A DNA stretch of 64,000 nucleotides, from NCBI GenBank assembly GCA_016183655.1, contig JACPEH010000013.1:80838-144837 (forward strand), given 5' to 3'. Within the stretch, counting starts at the first letter, position 1. The number at the start of each line of letters is the position of its first letter. Source of the DNA: Rhodocyclales bacterium. GTDB lineage: Bacteria; Pseudomonadota; Gammaproteobacteria; Burkholderiales; Rhodocyclaceae. A model generated the notes under the pieces. That model was not told the origin of the DNA. It was given only the letters and a program-made list of their open reading frames with translations, and did not search any database. The position numbers were made by a program, and so were the translations under genes. Positions 11,435-19,845 of this stretch are shown in pieces.

Positions 11435-13297
11435 ATGAGCGTCGAACTGGCCGAGATACGCGACTTCGTCGCGCCGCTGCCGCCCTTCTCGCTGCTCGAC
11501 GCGGCAACGCTCGATGCCTTGCCGAAGCAGCTCGCAGTGCGCTACCTGCGCCGCGGCAGCGACTTTCCGCCGGCCGACGAGGCGCCGGCGCTGTACCTCG
11601 TGCGCAAAGGCGCGATCGAGCGGCGCGACGCGCACGGCAGCCTCGTCGACATGCTCGCCGAGGGCGACGTGTTCGCCGCGCCCTGCCTCGGCGGCGACGG
11701 CAGCGACCGCTGCACCGCGGTCGAGGACACCCTGGTCTATCTGCTGCCCTGCCCGGCGCTGCAGGCGCTGCGGCGCGCGCAGCCGGCCTTCGACGCGCAT
11801 TTCGCGCAGTCGACCGCCGAGCGCCTGCGCCACGCCCGCCGCGGCACCGCCTTCGGCGCCGACGAAACCGCGGCCGACCCGCTGGCGCAGCCGGTCGGCG
11901 CGTTCGCCGCACGCACGCCGGTCGCCGCACCGCCGACGCTGTCGATCCGCGAGGCCGCGCAGCGCATGAGCGAGGCGCGCGTCTCGGCGCTGATGATCGT
12001 CGACGGCGAACGCCTCGCCGGCATCGTCACCGACCGCGACCTGCGCCGCCGCTGCCTCGCCGCCGGCCTGTCGCCGGAGGCGCCGGTGACGGCGATCATG
12101 AGCGCGCCGGTGGCCAGCATCGGCCCGGAGAGCCCGGCCTTCGAAGCCCTGCTGGCGATGACCCGGCTCGGCATCCACCACCTGCCGCTGGTCGACGCCG
12201 GCGGCGTGCGCGGGCTGGTGTCGAGCACCGACCTGCTGCGCCGGCAGGGAACGGCAACGGTGCATCTGGCGCGCCGCGTGCGCCGATGCGCTTCGCCGGC
12301 GGCACTCACCGCGGCCGCCGGCGAGCTGCCCGAGCTGCAGCTGCGGCTGGCCGCCGCCGGCGCCGGCGCGGCGCAGGTCGGGCAGGCGCTGACGGCGATC
12401 TACGACGCCGTCAGCTGCCGGCTGATCGAGCTCGCCGAAGGCGAACTCGGGCCGCCGCCGGTGCCCTACGCCTGGGCCGCCTGCGGCTCGCAGGGGCGGC
12501 ACGAGCAGACCGTGCATTCGGACCAGGACAACGCCCTCGTGGTGCACGACGACTACCGGCCGGAGGCGCACGGCGCCTGGTTCGCGGCGCTGGCGCAGCG
12601 GGTCAACGACGGCCTCGACGCGTGCGGCGTGCGCTACTGCCCGGGGCGGGTGATGGCGAGCAACGCGGAGTGGCGGCAGCCGCAGCGGGCGTGGTGCGAC
12701 TACTTCGCGGCCTGGATCGGGCAGGCCGACCAGCGCGCGGCGATGCTCGCCGCCAACTTCCTCGACCTGCGCGTGATCCGCGGCGACCCGGCACTGCTGG
12801 CGCCGGTGCATGCGACGGTGGTCCGCGAATGCGCGCAGCACGAGCTGTTCCTCGCGCGGATGACCGCCAACGCGCTGGCCAACCGGCCGCCGCTCGGCTT
12901 CTTCCGCAACTTCCTGCTCGAACACGGCGGCGCGCATGTCGACGCCTTCGACATCAAGCGCGGCGGACTGCTGCCGATTTCCGACCTGGCGCGCGTGCAC
13001 GCGCTCGCCGCCGGCCGCGCCGAGATCGGCACGCTGGCCCGGCTGCACGCCGTCGCCGGCGGCCCGACGCTGTCCGCCGAGGGCGCGCAGGAACTGGCCG
13101 AGGCCTTCGAATTCCTCGGCGGCCTGCGCCTGCGCCACCAGTCGGCACAGCTTCGCCGCGGCGAGACGCCCGACAACCTGATCGCCCCGGCGGCGCTGAG
13201 CGCGCTCGAACGCGCCGAGCTGAAGGCGGCGTTTGCGGCGATCGGCCGCCAGCAGGCGGTGCTGGCGCAGCGCTACGCGGTGGGGAGGGAAGTGTGA
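11435..13297 (+). CDS. cNMP-binding/CBS/DUF294 putative nucleotidyltransferase
   Basis: A 620-residue multidomain signalling protein. A cyclic-nucleotide-binding-like domain (about 15-130) is followed by two CBS motifs (about 155-285; GIVTDRDLRRR and GIHHLPLVDAGGVRGLVSSTDLLRR). The DUF294 nucleotidyltransferase-like region (about 320-460) carries GSQGRHEQTVHSDQDNAL, with the GlnD-like acidic pair, and a C-terminal DUF294 substrate-binding domain follows. It resembles proteins thought to regulate neighbouring transporters or nucleotide metabolism, but no substrate is known. It overlaps the exonuclease gene by GTGA. Confidence 0.82.
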   Translation: MSVELAEIRDFVAPLPPFSLLDAATLDALPKQLAVRYLRRGSDFPPADEAPALYLVRKGAIERRDAHGSLVDMLAEGDVFAAPCLGGDGSDRCTAVEDTLVYLLPCPALQALRRAQPAFDAHFAQSTAERLRHARRGTAFGADETAADPLAQPVGAFAARTPVAAPPTLSIREAAQRMSEARVSALMIVDGERLAGIVTDRDLRRRCLAAGLSPEAPVTAIMSAPVASIGPESPAFEALLAMTRLGIHHLPLVDAGGVRGLVSSTDLLRRQGTATVHLARRVRRCASPAALTAAAGELPELQLRLAAAGAGAAQVGQALTAIYDAVSCRLIELAEGELGPPPVPYAWAACGSQGRHEQTVHSDQDNALVVHDDYRPEAHGAWFAALAQRVNDGLDACGVRYCPGRVMASNAEWRQPQRAWCDYFAAWIGQADQRAAMLAANFLDLRVIRGDPALLAPVHATVVRECAQHELFLARMTANALANRPPLGFFRNFLLEHGGAHVDAFDIKRGGLLPISDLARVHALAAGRAEIGTLARLHAVAGGPTLSAEGAQELAEAFEFLGGLRLRHQSAQLRRGETPDNLIAPAALSALERAELKAAFAAIGRQQAVLAQRYAVGREV

Positions 13298-13971
13298 TCC
13301 GCCACCTTGCCGGCGAGCTGCGCCGCCGCTGGCTGCTGGCGCGGGCGCCGGCGGGGCCGCGGCGCGACTTCCTCGCCGTCCCCTGGCCGCGCAGCGGGCT
13401 GCCCTGCGCCGCCGCCGGCTACCTCGCCCTCGACCTGGAGACCACCGGCGGCGACCCGGCGCGGCACGAGATCGTCAGCCTCGGCTGGGTCTGCGTCGAC
13501 GGCCCGCGCATCGACCTCGGCAGCGCGCGGCACCGCATCGTTTGCCTGGCCGGCGCGATCAGCGCCGAATCGGCAACGGTGCACGCCATCACCGACGACG
13601 AAGCGGCTGCCGGCGTACCGCTGGAAGAGGCCTTGCGCGAACTGCTGGCGGCGCTCGCCGGGCGCGTGCTGATCGCCCACTACGCGCGCACCGAACTCGG
13701 CTTCGTCGACGCCGCCTGCCGCCGGCTGCTCGGCGGCGGCATCGCCATTCCCGCGGTGGACACGCTGGACCTCGCGCTGCGCCGCCTGGCCCGCCTGCGG
13801 CAGACGGCGGCGCCCGGCAGCCTGCGCCTGGGCGCGCTGCGCCGGCACTACAACCTGCCCCGCTATCCGGCGCACAACGCGCTCTCCGACGCGCTCGCCG
13901 CCGCCGAGCTGTTCCTCGCGCAGCTTGCCGACGCGTCGCCGCCGCCGCGGCTCGCCGACTGGCTGGCCTGA
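13294..13971 (+). CDS. DEDD-type 3'-5' exonuclease (DnaQ-like)
   Basis: A 225-residue exonuclease domain protein. Exo I is ALDLETTGGDP (about residues 43-53), followed by the aspartate in LIAHYARTELGFVD and Exo III HNALSDALAAAELF, so the DEDDh active site is complete. It is not the replicative epsilon subunit, which carries no 40-residue basic N-terminal extension like this one. The GTG start overlaps the upstream stop as GTGA and has GGGAGGGA just before it. Pairing with a DUF294 gene is common in Proteobacteria; the functional link is unknown. Confidence 0.82.
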   Translation: MIRHLAGELRRRWLLARAPAGPRRDFLAVPWPRSGLPCAAAGYLALDLETTGGDPARHEIVSLGWVCVDGPRIDLGSARHRIVCLAGAISAESATVHAITDDEAAAGVPLEEALRELLAALAGRVLIAHYARTELGFVDAACRRLLGGGIAIPAVDTLDLALRRLARLRQTAAPGSLRLGALRRHYNLPRYPAHNALSDALAAAELFLAQLADASPPPRLADWLA

Positions 13972-13980
13972 CGGCCGGCG

Positions 13981-15228
13981 CTAGCCGCTGCGCGCCTCGC
14001 GCCCGGTGAGCTGCTGCACGATCAGGCTGCCGACCATGTCGCCCTCGACGTTGACCGCGGTGCGCACGGTGTCGAGCACGCGGTCGATCGGCAGCAGGAT
14101 GGCGATCGCCGCCGTCGGCAGGCCGACCGATTCGAGCACCAGCACCATGCTCAGCATGCCGACGCTGGGAATCCCCGGCGCGCCGACGGCGCCGAGCATG
14201 GCGACGAAGAAGATGACCAGCTGCTGCACCAGGTCGAGCTCGATGCCGGCCAGCCGGGCGACGAACAGCGCCGCCGCGGCCTCGTAGAGCGCGGTGCCGT
14301 CCATGTTGACGGTGGCACCGAGCGGCACGACGAAGTTGGCGATGTCCTTCTTCACGTGCAGGTGCTGTTCGGTGCAACGCATCGTCACCGGCAGCGTTGC
14401 CGCGCTGGAGCTGGTGGCGAAGGCGGTGACCAGCGCCTCGCGCGCGCCGCGCCAGAAGCGCAGCGGCGACATCCGCGTGACCAGCCAGAGCAGCAGCGGC
14501 AGCACGACGGCGCCATGGAACAGCGTCGAGCCGATGACGACGGCGATGAATTCGCCGAGCGAGCCGAGCAGGCGCGTGTCCTGCGTCGCCACCAGACGCA
14601 GCAGCAGCGCGGCGATGCCGAGCGGCGCCAGGTGCATGATCCAGCCGACCACCATCAGGCACAGCTCCTGCAACTCCTCGAGCAGTGCGCGCAGGTTGCG
14701 GTAGCGCTCGCCGCCGACCACCAGCGCGACGCCGAGGAACAGCGCGACGATCAGCACGGCAAGGATCTCGCCCTCGGCCAGCGCCTTGAACGGGTTCTGG
14801 AACAGCCCGTGCAGGAACTGCGCGAAGTAGTCGGGGAGCGGCATCTGCCGCGCCTGGAAGTTGCGCGTCGCCTCCTCGAACATCGCCAGCTGCAGCCCCT
14901 CGCCGGGACGGAACAGGTGCGCCGCGCCGAAGCCGATAACGATGGCGACCGACATCGACAGCGTGAAGAAGCCGAGCGTGACGATCCACACCCGGTGCAT
15001 CTGCCGGTGCGCGCGCAGGTTGGCGACGCCGACGACGATCGACGAGAAGACCAGCGGCACCAGCACCAGCTTGAGCAGGTCGAGGAACAGCGTGCCGACC
15101 AGCTTGGCCGCGTAGAGCACCGGCCCGGCCTGGGCCTGCGCCGGGCCGCCATTGGCGACGAGGAGGCCACCGGCGATGCCGAGCGCGGCGGCGACGAGGA
15201 TGCGGGCGTTGAGCGAGCGAGGCAGCAT
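13981..15228 (-). CDS. Dicarboxylate/amino acid:cation symporter (DAACS family)
   Basis: Inner-membrane secondary transporter of 415 residues related to GltP, DctA and glutamate transporters. It has about eight membrane helices and the family's re-entrant loops: the serine-rich AFATSSSAATLPVTMRC and the cation/substrate site VPLGATVNMDGTALYE, followed by FFVAMLGAVGAPGIPSVGM. Substrate (glutamate, aspartate, succinate or similar) cannot be assigned. The start at 15228 gives the normal N-terminus. It converges with the exonuclease gene nine bases away. Confidence 0.88.
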   Translation of the reverse strand: MLPRSLNARILVAAALGIAGGLLVANGGPAQAQAGPVLYAAKLVGTLFLDLLKLVLVPLVFSSIVVGVANLRAHRQMHRVWIVTLGFFTLSMSVAIVIGFGAAHLFRPGEGLQLAMFEEATRNFQARQMPLPDYFAQFLHGLFQNPFKALAEGEILAVLIVALFLGVALVVGGERYRNLRALLEELQELCLMVVGWIMHLAPLGIAALLLRLVATQDTRLLGSLGEFIAVVIGSTLFHGAVVLPLLLWLVTRMSPLRFWRGAREALVTAFATSSSAATLPVTMRCTEQHLHVKKDIANFVVPLGATVNMDGTALYEAAAALFVARLAGIELDLVQQLVIFFVAMLGAVGAPGIPSVGMLSMVLVLESVGLPTAAIAILLPIDRVLDTVRTAVNVEGDMVGSLIVQQLTGREARSG

Positions 15229-15341
15229 CGGGGTCCGTTCGTAGGCTTGGGATGCGCCGATTCTAACCGCTCCCTGCGCCGCTTCGCGCCGGGCCGCGGC
15301 GAGCACGCCCGGAACCCGTCATTCCGGGGCCGCCTGCCCGC

Positions 15342-15386
15342 TTGGGCCGGCCCGCCAAATCCAATATACTGTACAAATGAACAGTA
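15342..15386 (+). promoter_or_regulatory. SOS (LexA) promoter overlapping the dinB start codon
   Basis: The LexA box TACTGTACAAATGAACAGTA spans 15367-15386 and fits the CTGT-N8-ACAG rule perfectly. A promoter overlaps it: -35 TTGGGC (15342-15347), a 17-base spacer and -10 TATACT (15365-15370). This predicts transcription starting near 15377, which is the first base of the dinB ATG. Repression by LexA and a leaderless message are inferred from this geometry. Confidence 0.85.
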
Positions 15387-16531
15387 ACCGCCGCATCGCC
15401 CACCTCGACATGGACGCCTTCTTCGCCTCGGTCGAGCTGCTGCGCTATCCAGAGTTGCGCGGCCGGGCGGTGGTGGTCGGCGGCCGCAGCGTGCCGCCGC
15501 CACGCCCGCAGGCCGACGGCGACAAGGGCTTTGCCCGGCTACGCGACTATGTCGGGCGCGGCGTGGTCACCACCTCCACCTACGAAGCCCGCGCGCTCGG
15601 CGTGTTTTCCGGGATGGGGCTGATGAAGTCGGCGCAGCTCGCGCCCGACGCCATCCTGCTGCCGGCCAACTTCGACGCCTACCGCCACTACTCGCGGCTG
15701 TTCAAGGCCGCCGTCGCCCGCATCGCGCCGCAGATCGAGGATCGCGGCATCGACGAGATCTACCTCGACCTCAGCGACATTGCCGAGGACACGCACGCGC
15801 TCGGGCAGCGCCTGCGCGACGCCGTGTTCAAGGCGACTGGTCTCACCTGCTCGATCGGCATCAGCCCGAACAAGCTGCTGTCGAAGATCTGCTCCGACCT
15901 CGACAAGCCGAACGGGCTGACGGTGCTCGGCGCGGACGACATCGCGGCGCGGATCTGGCCGCTGCCGGTGCGCAAGATCAACGGCATCGGGCCGAAGGCG
16001 AACGAGCGGCTGGCCGGCCTCGGCATCGCCATCATCGGCGAGCTGGCGGCGGCGCCGCCCGAATTCCTGGTCGAACACTTCGGCCGCAGCAACGGCGCCT
16101 GGCTGCACCGCGCCGCCCACGGCATCGACGAGCGACCGGTGGTGACCGAATCCGAGCCGAAGTCGATCAGCCGCGAAACCACCTTCGACCGCGACCTGCA
16201 CGCCGCCCGCGACCGCGCCGAGCTGTCCGCGATCTTCACCGACCTCTGCCTGCGCCTCGCCGACGACCTCCAGCGCAAGGGCTACGCCAGCCGCACCATC
16301 GGCATCAAGCTGCGCTATGCGGATTTCCGCGCCGTGACGCGCGACCTGACGCTGCCGGCCCCGGTCGCCGACGGCCGGCAGATCCGCAAGGCGGCCGGCG
16401 AGTGCCTGAAGCGCGTGCCGCTCGACGCGCGCATCCGCCTGCTCGGCGTGCGCGCGAGCGGCCTGTCACCGCTGGCGGAAGCGGCACCGGACACCGGCGC
16501 GCAGCAGGCCGAACTGCCGTTCCCCGATTGA
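15377..16531 (+). CDS. dinB: DNA polymerase IV (Y-family)
   Basis: Error-prone translesion polymerase of 384 residues induced by DNA damage. The N-terminus has HLDMDAFFASVE with the first catalytic aspartate, and the palm motif DEIYLDLS carries the other acidic residues. Helix-hairpin-helix KINGIGPKANERLAGLGI follows, and the C-terminus ends QQAELPF, a beta-clamp-binding motif. An insert of about 15 residues after VVGGRS relative to E. coli DinB is seen in other Betaproteobacteria. The ATG lies inside the LexA box and has no ribosome site. Confidence 0.93.
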   Translation: MNSNRRIAHLDMDAFFASVELLRYPELRGRAVVVGGRSVPPPRPQADGDKGFARLRDYVGRGVVTTSTYEARALGVFSGMGLMKSAQLAPDAILLPANFDAYRHYSRLFKAAVARIAPQIEDRGIDEIYLDLSDIAEDTHALGQRLRDAVFKATGLTCSIGISPNKLLSKICSDLDKPNGLTVLGADDIAARIWPLPVRKINGIGPKANERLAGLGIAIIGELAAAPPEFLVEHFGRSNGAWLHRAAHGIDERPVVTESEPKSISRETTFDRDLHAARDRAELSAIFTDLCLRLADDLQRKGYASRTIGIKLRYADFRAVTRDLTLPAPVADGRQIRKAAGECLKRVPLDARIRLLGVRASGLSPLAEAAPDTGAQQAELPFPD

Positions 16532-17071
16532 CCGGCCCTGCCCCGGAATGACGGCAAGGGGCGATTGGCACCCGCAGCCCGCCACGCTCCCCCGTCATTC
16601 CGGGCTTGACCCGGAATCCAGTTGCGGCGGCTGGCATCCCCTGGATTCCGGGTTCCGCTACGCGGCCCCGGAATGACGGAGGGGGTCGATGTGCACCCGC
16701 GGCCCGCCACCCTCCCCCCGTCATTCCGGGCTTGACCCGGAATCCAGTTACGGCGGCTGGCACCCCCCTGGATTCCGGGTTCCGCTACGCGGCCCCGGAA
16801 TGACGGCGGGGGTCGATGGTGCCCCCGCGGCCCGCCACACTCCCCCCGTCATTCCGGGCTTGACCCGGAATCCAGTTACGGCGGCTGGCATCCCCTGGAT
16901 TCCGGGTTCCGCTGCGCGGCCCCGGAATGACGGAGGGAGTCGATGTGCCCCCGCGGCCCGCCACGCCCCCCTCGTCATTCCGGGGCTGCCCGCCAGGGCA
17001 GAACCCGGAATCCAGGGAATGACCTCACCCGGTGATGGATTCCGGCTTTCGCAGCAAAGCCCCGGAATGAC
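16532..17071. repeat. Array of ~126-bp palindromic intergenic repeats (3 full units plus partials)
   Basis: Full units begin at 16593, 16719 and 16847 (periods 126 and 128), a diverged unit begins at 16973, and a partial tail copy lies at 16532-16592. Each unit opens with GTCATTCCGGG-CTTGA-CCCGGAAT and closes with GGATTCCGGG...GCGGCCCCGGAATGACGG, so each can fold as nested hairpins. Units are over 95% alike by eye. Open frames across the array, reading NPG...NWIPGQARND-like peptides, are repeat-derived and not genes. The remainder up to the DoxX start holds nothing recognisable. Confidence 0.9.
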
Positions 17072-17206
17072 AGGGTGCTGCGCTTCGTCGCCAACCGGAA
17101 AGTGCTGCCGACGGCGAACTATGGCCGCTCCGCCCATGTCTCAGAGGTGACAACATCCGGCACGCGAACGGCATGTTCGCGTCGCCAGCAGCGAAAGGAG
17201 AACACC

Positions 17207-17608
17207 ATGGCAGCACTGGAACGCACCGGCCCGTTGCTGGGCCGCATCCTGATCGCAATCATCTTCATCGCCGCCGGCTACGGCAAGGCCACCGGGCTGG
17301 CCGGCACCGCCGGCTACATCGCCAGCAAGGGGCTGCCGTTCCCCGAGGTGCTGGCGGCGGCGGCCGCGGCGCTCGAACTGGGCGGCGGCATCCTGCTCGT
17401 CGTCGGCTGGAAGGCGCGCTGGGCGGCGGCGGCGCTGTTCGGCTTCACGCTGCTGACGGCGCTGATCTTCCACGCCTTCTGGGCAGTGCCGCCGGAGATG
17501 GTGCAGAACCAGACGATCCACTTCATGAAGAATCTGGCGATGGCTGGCGGCCTGCTCTACGTCGTCGTCCACGGCAGCGGCCCGCTCAGCGTCGACAGCG
17601 GGAAATGA
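17207..17608 (+). CDS. DoxX-family membrane protein
   Basis: A 133-residue inner-membrane protein with four predicted helices: LLGRILIAIIFIAAGYGKATG at the start, then LEVLAAA-type, AALFGFTLLTALIF and LAMAGGLLYVV segments. DoxX proteins are small quinone-interacting or redox-related membrane proteins of mostly unknown role. AAAGGAG lies six bases before the ATG at 17207. An FMN-dependent reductase gene follows after 40 bases with its own ribosome site, so the two probably form a small redox operon. Confidence 0.85.
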   Translation: MAALERTGPLLGRILIAIIFIAAGYGKATGLAGTAGYIASKGLPFPEVLAAAAAALELGGGILLVVGWKARWAAAALFGFTLLTALIFHAFWAVPPEMVQNQTIHFMKNLAMAGGLLYVVVHGSGPLSVDSGK

Positions 17609-17648
17609 GCCGGCTCCCCGGCACCCACAACACGAACAGGAGACTCTC

Positions 17649-18203
17649 ATGAACCCGTACCAGATCGCCGTCGTCGTCGGCAGCCTCCGCCGGGAGTCGA
17701 TCAACCGCAAGCTGGCCGACGCCCTCGTCCGGCTGGCGCCGCCGGAGTTCTCGTTCCGCCAGCTGCAGATCGGCGACCTGCCGCTCTACAACCAGGACGA
17801 CGACGCCAACCAGGCGGCGCCGGTGCAGCGCCTGAAGGCCGAGATTTCGGCAGCGCACGGCCTGCTCTTCGTCACCCCCGAGTACAACCGCTCGCTCCCC
17901 GGCGTGCTCAAGAACGCCATCGACCACGCCTCGCGCCCCTACGGCCAGAACGCCTGGGCCGGCAAGCCGGCCGGCGTGCTCGGCGCCTCGGTCGGCGCCA
18001 TCGGCTCGGCACTGGCGCAGCAACACCTGCGCAACATCCTGGCCTATCTCGACGTGCCGACGCTCGGCCAGCCCGAGGCCTTCATCCAGGTCAAGGAAGG
18101 CACCTTCGACGCCGACGGCAACCTCGGCGAGGGCGTGCGGAAATTCCTGCAGGGGTGGATGGAGCGCTACGTGGACTGGGTGAAATTCCACGCGGCGAGG
18201 TAG
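17649..18203 (+). CDS. NADPH-dependent FMN reductase (flavodoxin-like)
   Basis: A 184-residue flavoprotein of the ChrR/YieF/azoreductase type that reduces quinones, chromate or azo compounds using NAD(P)H. The phosphate-binding motif GSLRRESINRKLADAL (about 11-26) and the flavin loop FVTPEYNRSLPGVLKNAIDHAS (about 76-97) are both intact. AGGAGA lies six bases before the start. It is downstream of DoxX in the same direction. The exact electron acceptor cannot be given from sequence. Confidence 0.88.
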   Translation: MNPYQIAVVVGSLRRESINRKLADALVRLAPPEFSFRQLQIGDLPLYNQDDDANQAAPVQRLKAEISAAHGLLFVTPEYNRSLPGVLKNAIDHASRPYGQNAWAGKPAGVLGASVGAIGSALAQQHLRNILAYLDVPTLGQPEAFIQVKEGTFDADGNLGEGVRKFLQGWMERYVDWVKFHAAR

Positions 18204-18278
18204 GGAGTCGGATCGAAGCGGGGGGCATTCCGGTGGGAAGCGGGATGCGTTTTTCTACAGCTGAACGTTCAAGGTCAG

Positions 18279-18309
18279 GGGCGCTGCGCGGCGTTATCAC
18301 GCAGCGCCC
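18279..18309. other. Strong hairpin at the left edge of the cassette array
   Basis: Perfect ten-base arms GGGCGCTGCG (18279-18288) and CGCAGCGCCC (18300-18309) with an 11-base loop, followed by TTTC on the plus strand. It lies between the FMN reductase and the last cassette gene. It may be a weak terminator for either gene or the central stem of a degraded attC. No proper core sites could be paired around it, so its class is open. Confidence 0.45.
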
Positions 18310-18338
18310 TTTCGACTGCAGGATTAGCCCTCAACGAT

Positions 18339-19052
18339 TCATTTTGGCTCAGGCATCTTCTCTTCAAGAGCTTTAATGAACGGCGGTGGAAATTGAGCAC
18401 CCCGCGAGCGGGCAACATTCACCTTTTGCCACGCTTCTGCAAAGCGGCCTTCGAAGTACAAAGACCGTGCCCAACTGCGCCAAGAGTTCGGATAAGTTGG
18501 GTCGAGCTTGGCGCTTTCTTCGAAGTAGCGATTTGCCAACGAAAAATACTTCGTCCGCTCGTTGGAGCCGTTCGCACTGTTGTTTGCCTTCACTGAATAA
18601 GCCGAGGCGGTGTCTGTGAGCAGAGCAACTTTTTGATACTCATCGTCAACGAGTTGGTTGGCTTTCTCAAGGTGCTTGATGGATTCATCAAGTTGGCCTT
18701 GTTCCAGTAAGACACGACCAAAGCCCCAATAGGGACGGAAGCTGTTTGGGTTGAGTAGCCACGATTGGTTATACCTGCGCATGGCGTAGTCTAGGTTGCC
18801 CTCCCTCATGTATTTGTCGCCTTCCATCCACCACGCCACGCTTGCTTTCTCTCGACCTCCGAGACCTTCCGATGCTTTTTCAATAAATTCTTCGTCGGCG
18901 CGTTTTAGAACTTCCGGACGTTCAAGCGCAGGCTGCCCATACATTGGAACGTTGTCTATGCGCGTGCCGCCTGTTGTTACGCAGCCAGACAGGAAGCTGA
19001 CAGTGGCAAAAACAGCAGCAATAAGAAATCGAGAATGAAGTGACTTTGGCAT
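18339..19052 (-). CDS. TPR-containing lipoprotein (cassette gene)
   Basis: A 237-residue predicted lipoprotein with lipobox LSGC in SFLSGCVTTGG (about residues 19-29). The mature part holds tetratricopeptide-like helical pairs: DKYMREGNLDYAMRRYNQSWLLNPNSF, then LLEQGQLDESIKHLEKANQL, and a third with YFEESAKLDPTYPNSWRSWA. It should act as a periplasmic protein-protein interaction module; no specific role is known. AAGGAA lies ten bases before the start. It is the last gene of the array, just after the attC at 19074-19137, and codon use is lower in GC than the chromosome. Confidence 0.78.
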   Translation of the reverse strand: MPKSLHSRFLIAAVFATVSFLSGCVTTGGTRIDNVPMYGQPALERPEVLKRADEEFIEKASEGLGGREKASVAWWMEGDKYMREGNLDYAMRRYNQSWLLNPNSFRPYWGFGRVLLEQGQLDESIKHLEKANQLVDDEYQKVALLTDTASAYSVKANNSANGSNERTKYFSLANRYFEESAKLDPTYPNSWRSWARSLYFEGRFAEAWQKVNVARSRGAQFPPPFIKALEEKMPEPK

Positions 19053-19073
19053 AGCGTTGAAATTCCTTAAGAG

Positions 19074-19137
19074 GGCTAACGAAGCTAAACGGCGCGCCCG
19101 AGCCACCACGGGGTGCGTTTTGAGTGAAACGTTAGAG
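19074..19137 (-). other. attC-like recombination site
   Basis: Sixty-four bases bounded by core sites that are inverted copies: GGCTAAC (19074-19080) and GTTAGAG (19131-19137). Inner arms AAACG/CGTTT and a GCGCGCC segment give the usual folded attC shape. The stop codon of the cassette gene at 19132 (TAA) lies inside the outer core. Confidence 0.75.
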
Positions 19138-19581
19138 CCCTGGCGTATCATTGGCGGCTGCAGCCTCAACGGCTTGGCCTCCAAAACTTGTGACTAGTGC
19201 TCTAATGAGTAACCGGTACTGATTGGCGCCTTGCGGAGTAAAGCGGCGCGCACCAAATTCTGCAAAGGAGATGCTAATTACGTTACTCGGTTTGTCGATT
19301 GTTACCTCGAATGAGGTTCTGAACTCCTCGCTCACGAAGTAAAGCCGGTACTGTTTGTCATCCTCAACCAACGTCTGGCTGTCGCCGTTTTTGGCCGCGA
19401 ACCGACCTTTCTGGTAGGCAAGAGACTTGCCAATCGCCGCAATATTGGAAATCGCCTCAGCATGGGACAAGCTGGTAGTACGAATAGAAATGGGTGCGGT
19501 CGATTCGTAAGACCACGCGCAAAGCAAGCTCACAGCAACTAGAGCAAGGAAAGCAAACCGAACTGATCTGAAGCGAGGCAT
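19132..19581 (-). CDS. Hypothetical secreted or membrane-anchored protein (cassette gene)
   Basis: A 149-residue protein I do not recognise. The N-terminus RFAFLALVAVSLLCAWS is a hydrophobic export signal or anchor; the residue before the cysteine is leucine, so it is not a good lipobox. The mature region is mixed alpha/beta with no known motif. Its TAA stop is part of the attC core at 19131-19137, the layout of an integron cassette. The next cassette upstream is separated by a 236-bp repeated element rather than a normal attC. Confidence 0.65.
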   Translation of the reverse strand: MPRFRSVRFAFLALVAVSLLCAWSYESTAPISIRTTSLSHAEAISNIAAIGKSLAYQKGRFAAKNGDSQTLVEDDKQYRLYFVSEEFRTSFEVTIDKPSNVISISFAEFGARRFTPQGANQYRLLIRALVTSFGGQAVEAAAANDTPGL

Positions 19582-19604
19582 GGCCGGCTCTTGGCTCTAG
19601 CGCA

Positions 19605-19840
19605 AAGTCGGCAGTGTATGCACAATGCATTCTGTAAACCCGCCTCCCACTCCGGACGCCCCAACAACGCCAAGCCATTGGCATAATTCGATTTTCTTGC
19701 TCATCAACCGACACTCCCCAGAATAGCCAGCAGGCAAACGTGGCGTTTCACCCGGATAGCCGGCGCCGAAGTAGCCGGGCGCCGGCCCAGATCGAAAGCT
19801 TGAGGCATCGTCGAACCCTTGTTCATGGTGCATCCGGAAC
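19605..19840. repeat. 235-bp direct repeat, copy 1
   Basis: This segment is clearly homologous, in the same orientation, to 22012-22244, with shared blocks such as GCCAGCAGGCAAACG and TTTCACCCGGATAGCC. The two copies bracket four cassette genes. Each copy contains a short minus-strand frame (19597-19704 here, 35 codons) sharing the residues CQW and SGVGG with its counterpart, but indels break the similarity downstream. No attC with good core sites is seen here although a cassette boundary would be expected. Confidence 0.8.
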
Positions 19841-19845
19841 AAACC

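Noticed and set aside
9698..13138. 1146-codon minus-strand frame opposite menD and the CBS protein
   Set aside because: Shadow frame of two well-supported genes; no start signal.
16593..17071. Possible CRISPR array from regular repeats
   Set aside because: Units are about 126 bases, contiguous and without spacers, and no cas genes are near.
16305..17150. Short frames across the 126-bp repeats giving NPG/NWIPGQARND-type peptides
   Set aside because: These are translations of an intergenic repeat family that is often mis-annotated as hypothetical proteins.
19597..19842. 81-codon frame in repeat copy 1
   Set aside because: Its upstream part is not kept open in copy 2, so only the short CQW...SGVGG stretch may mean anything.
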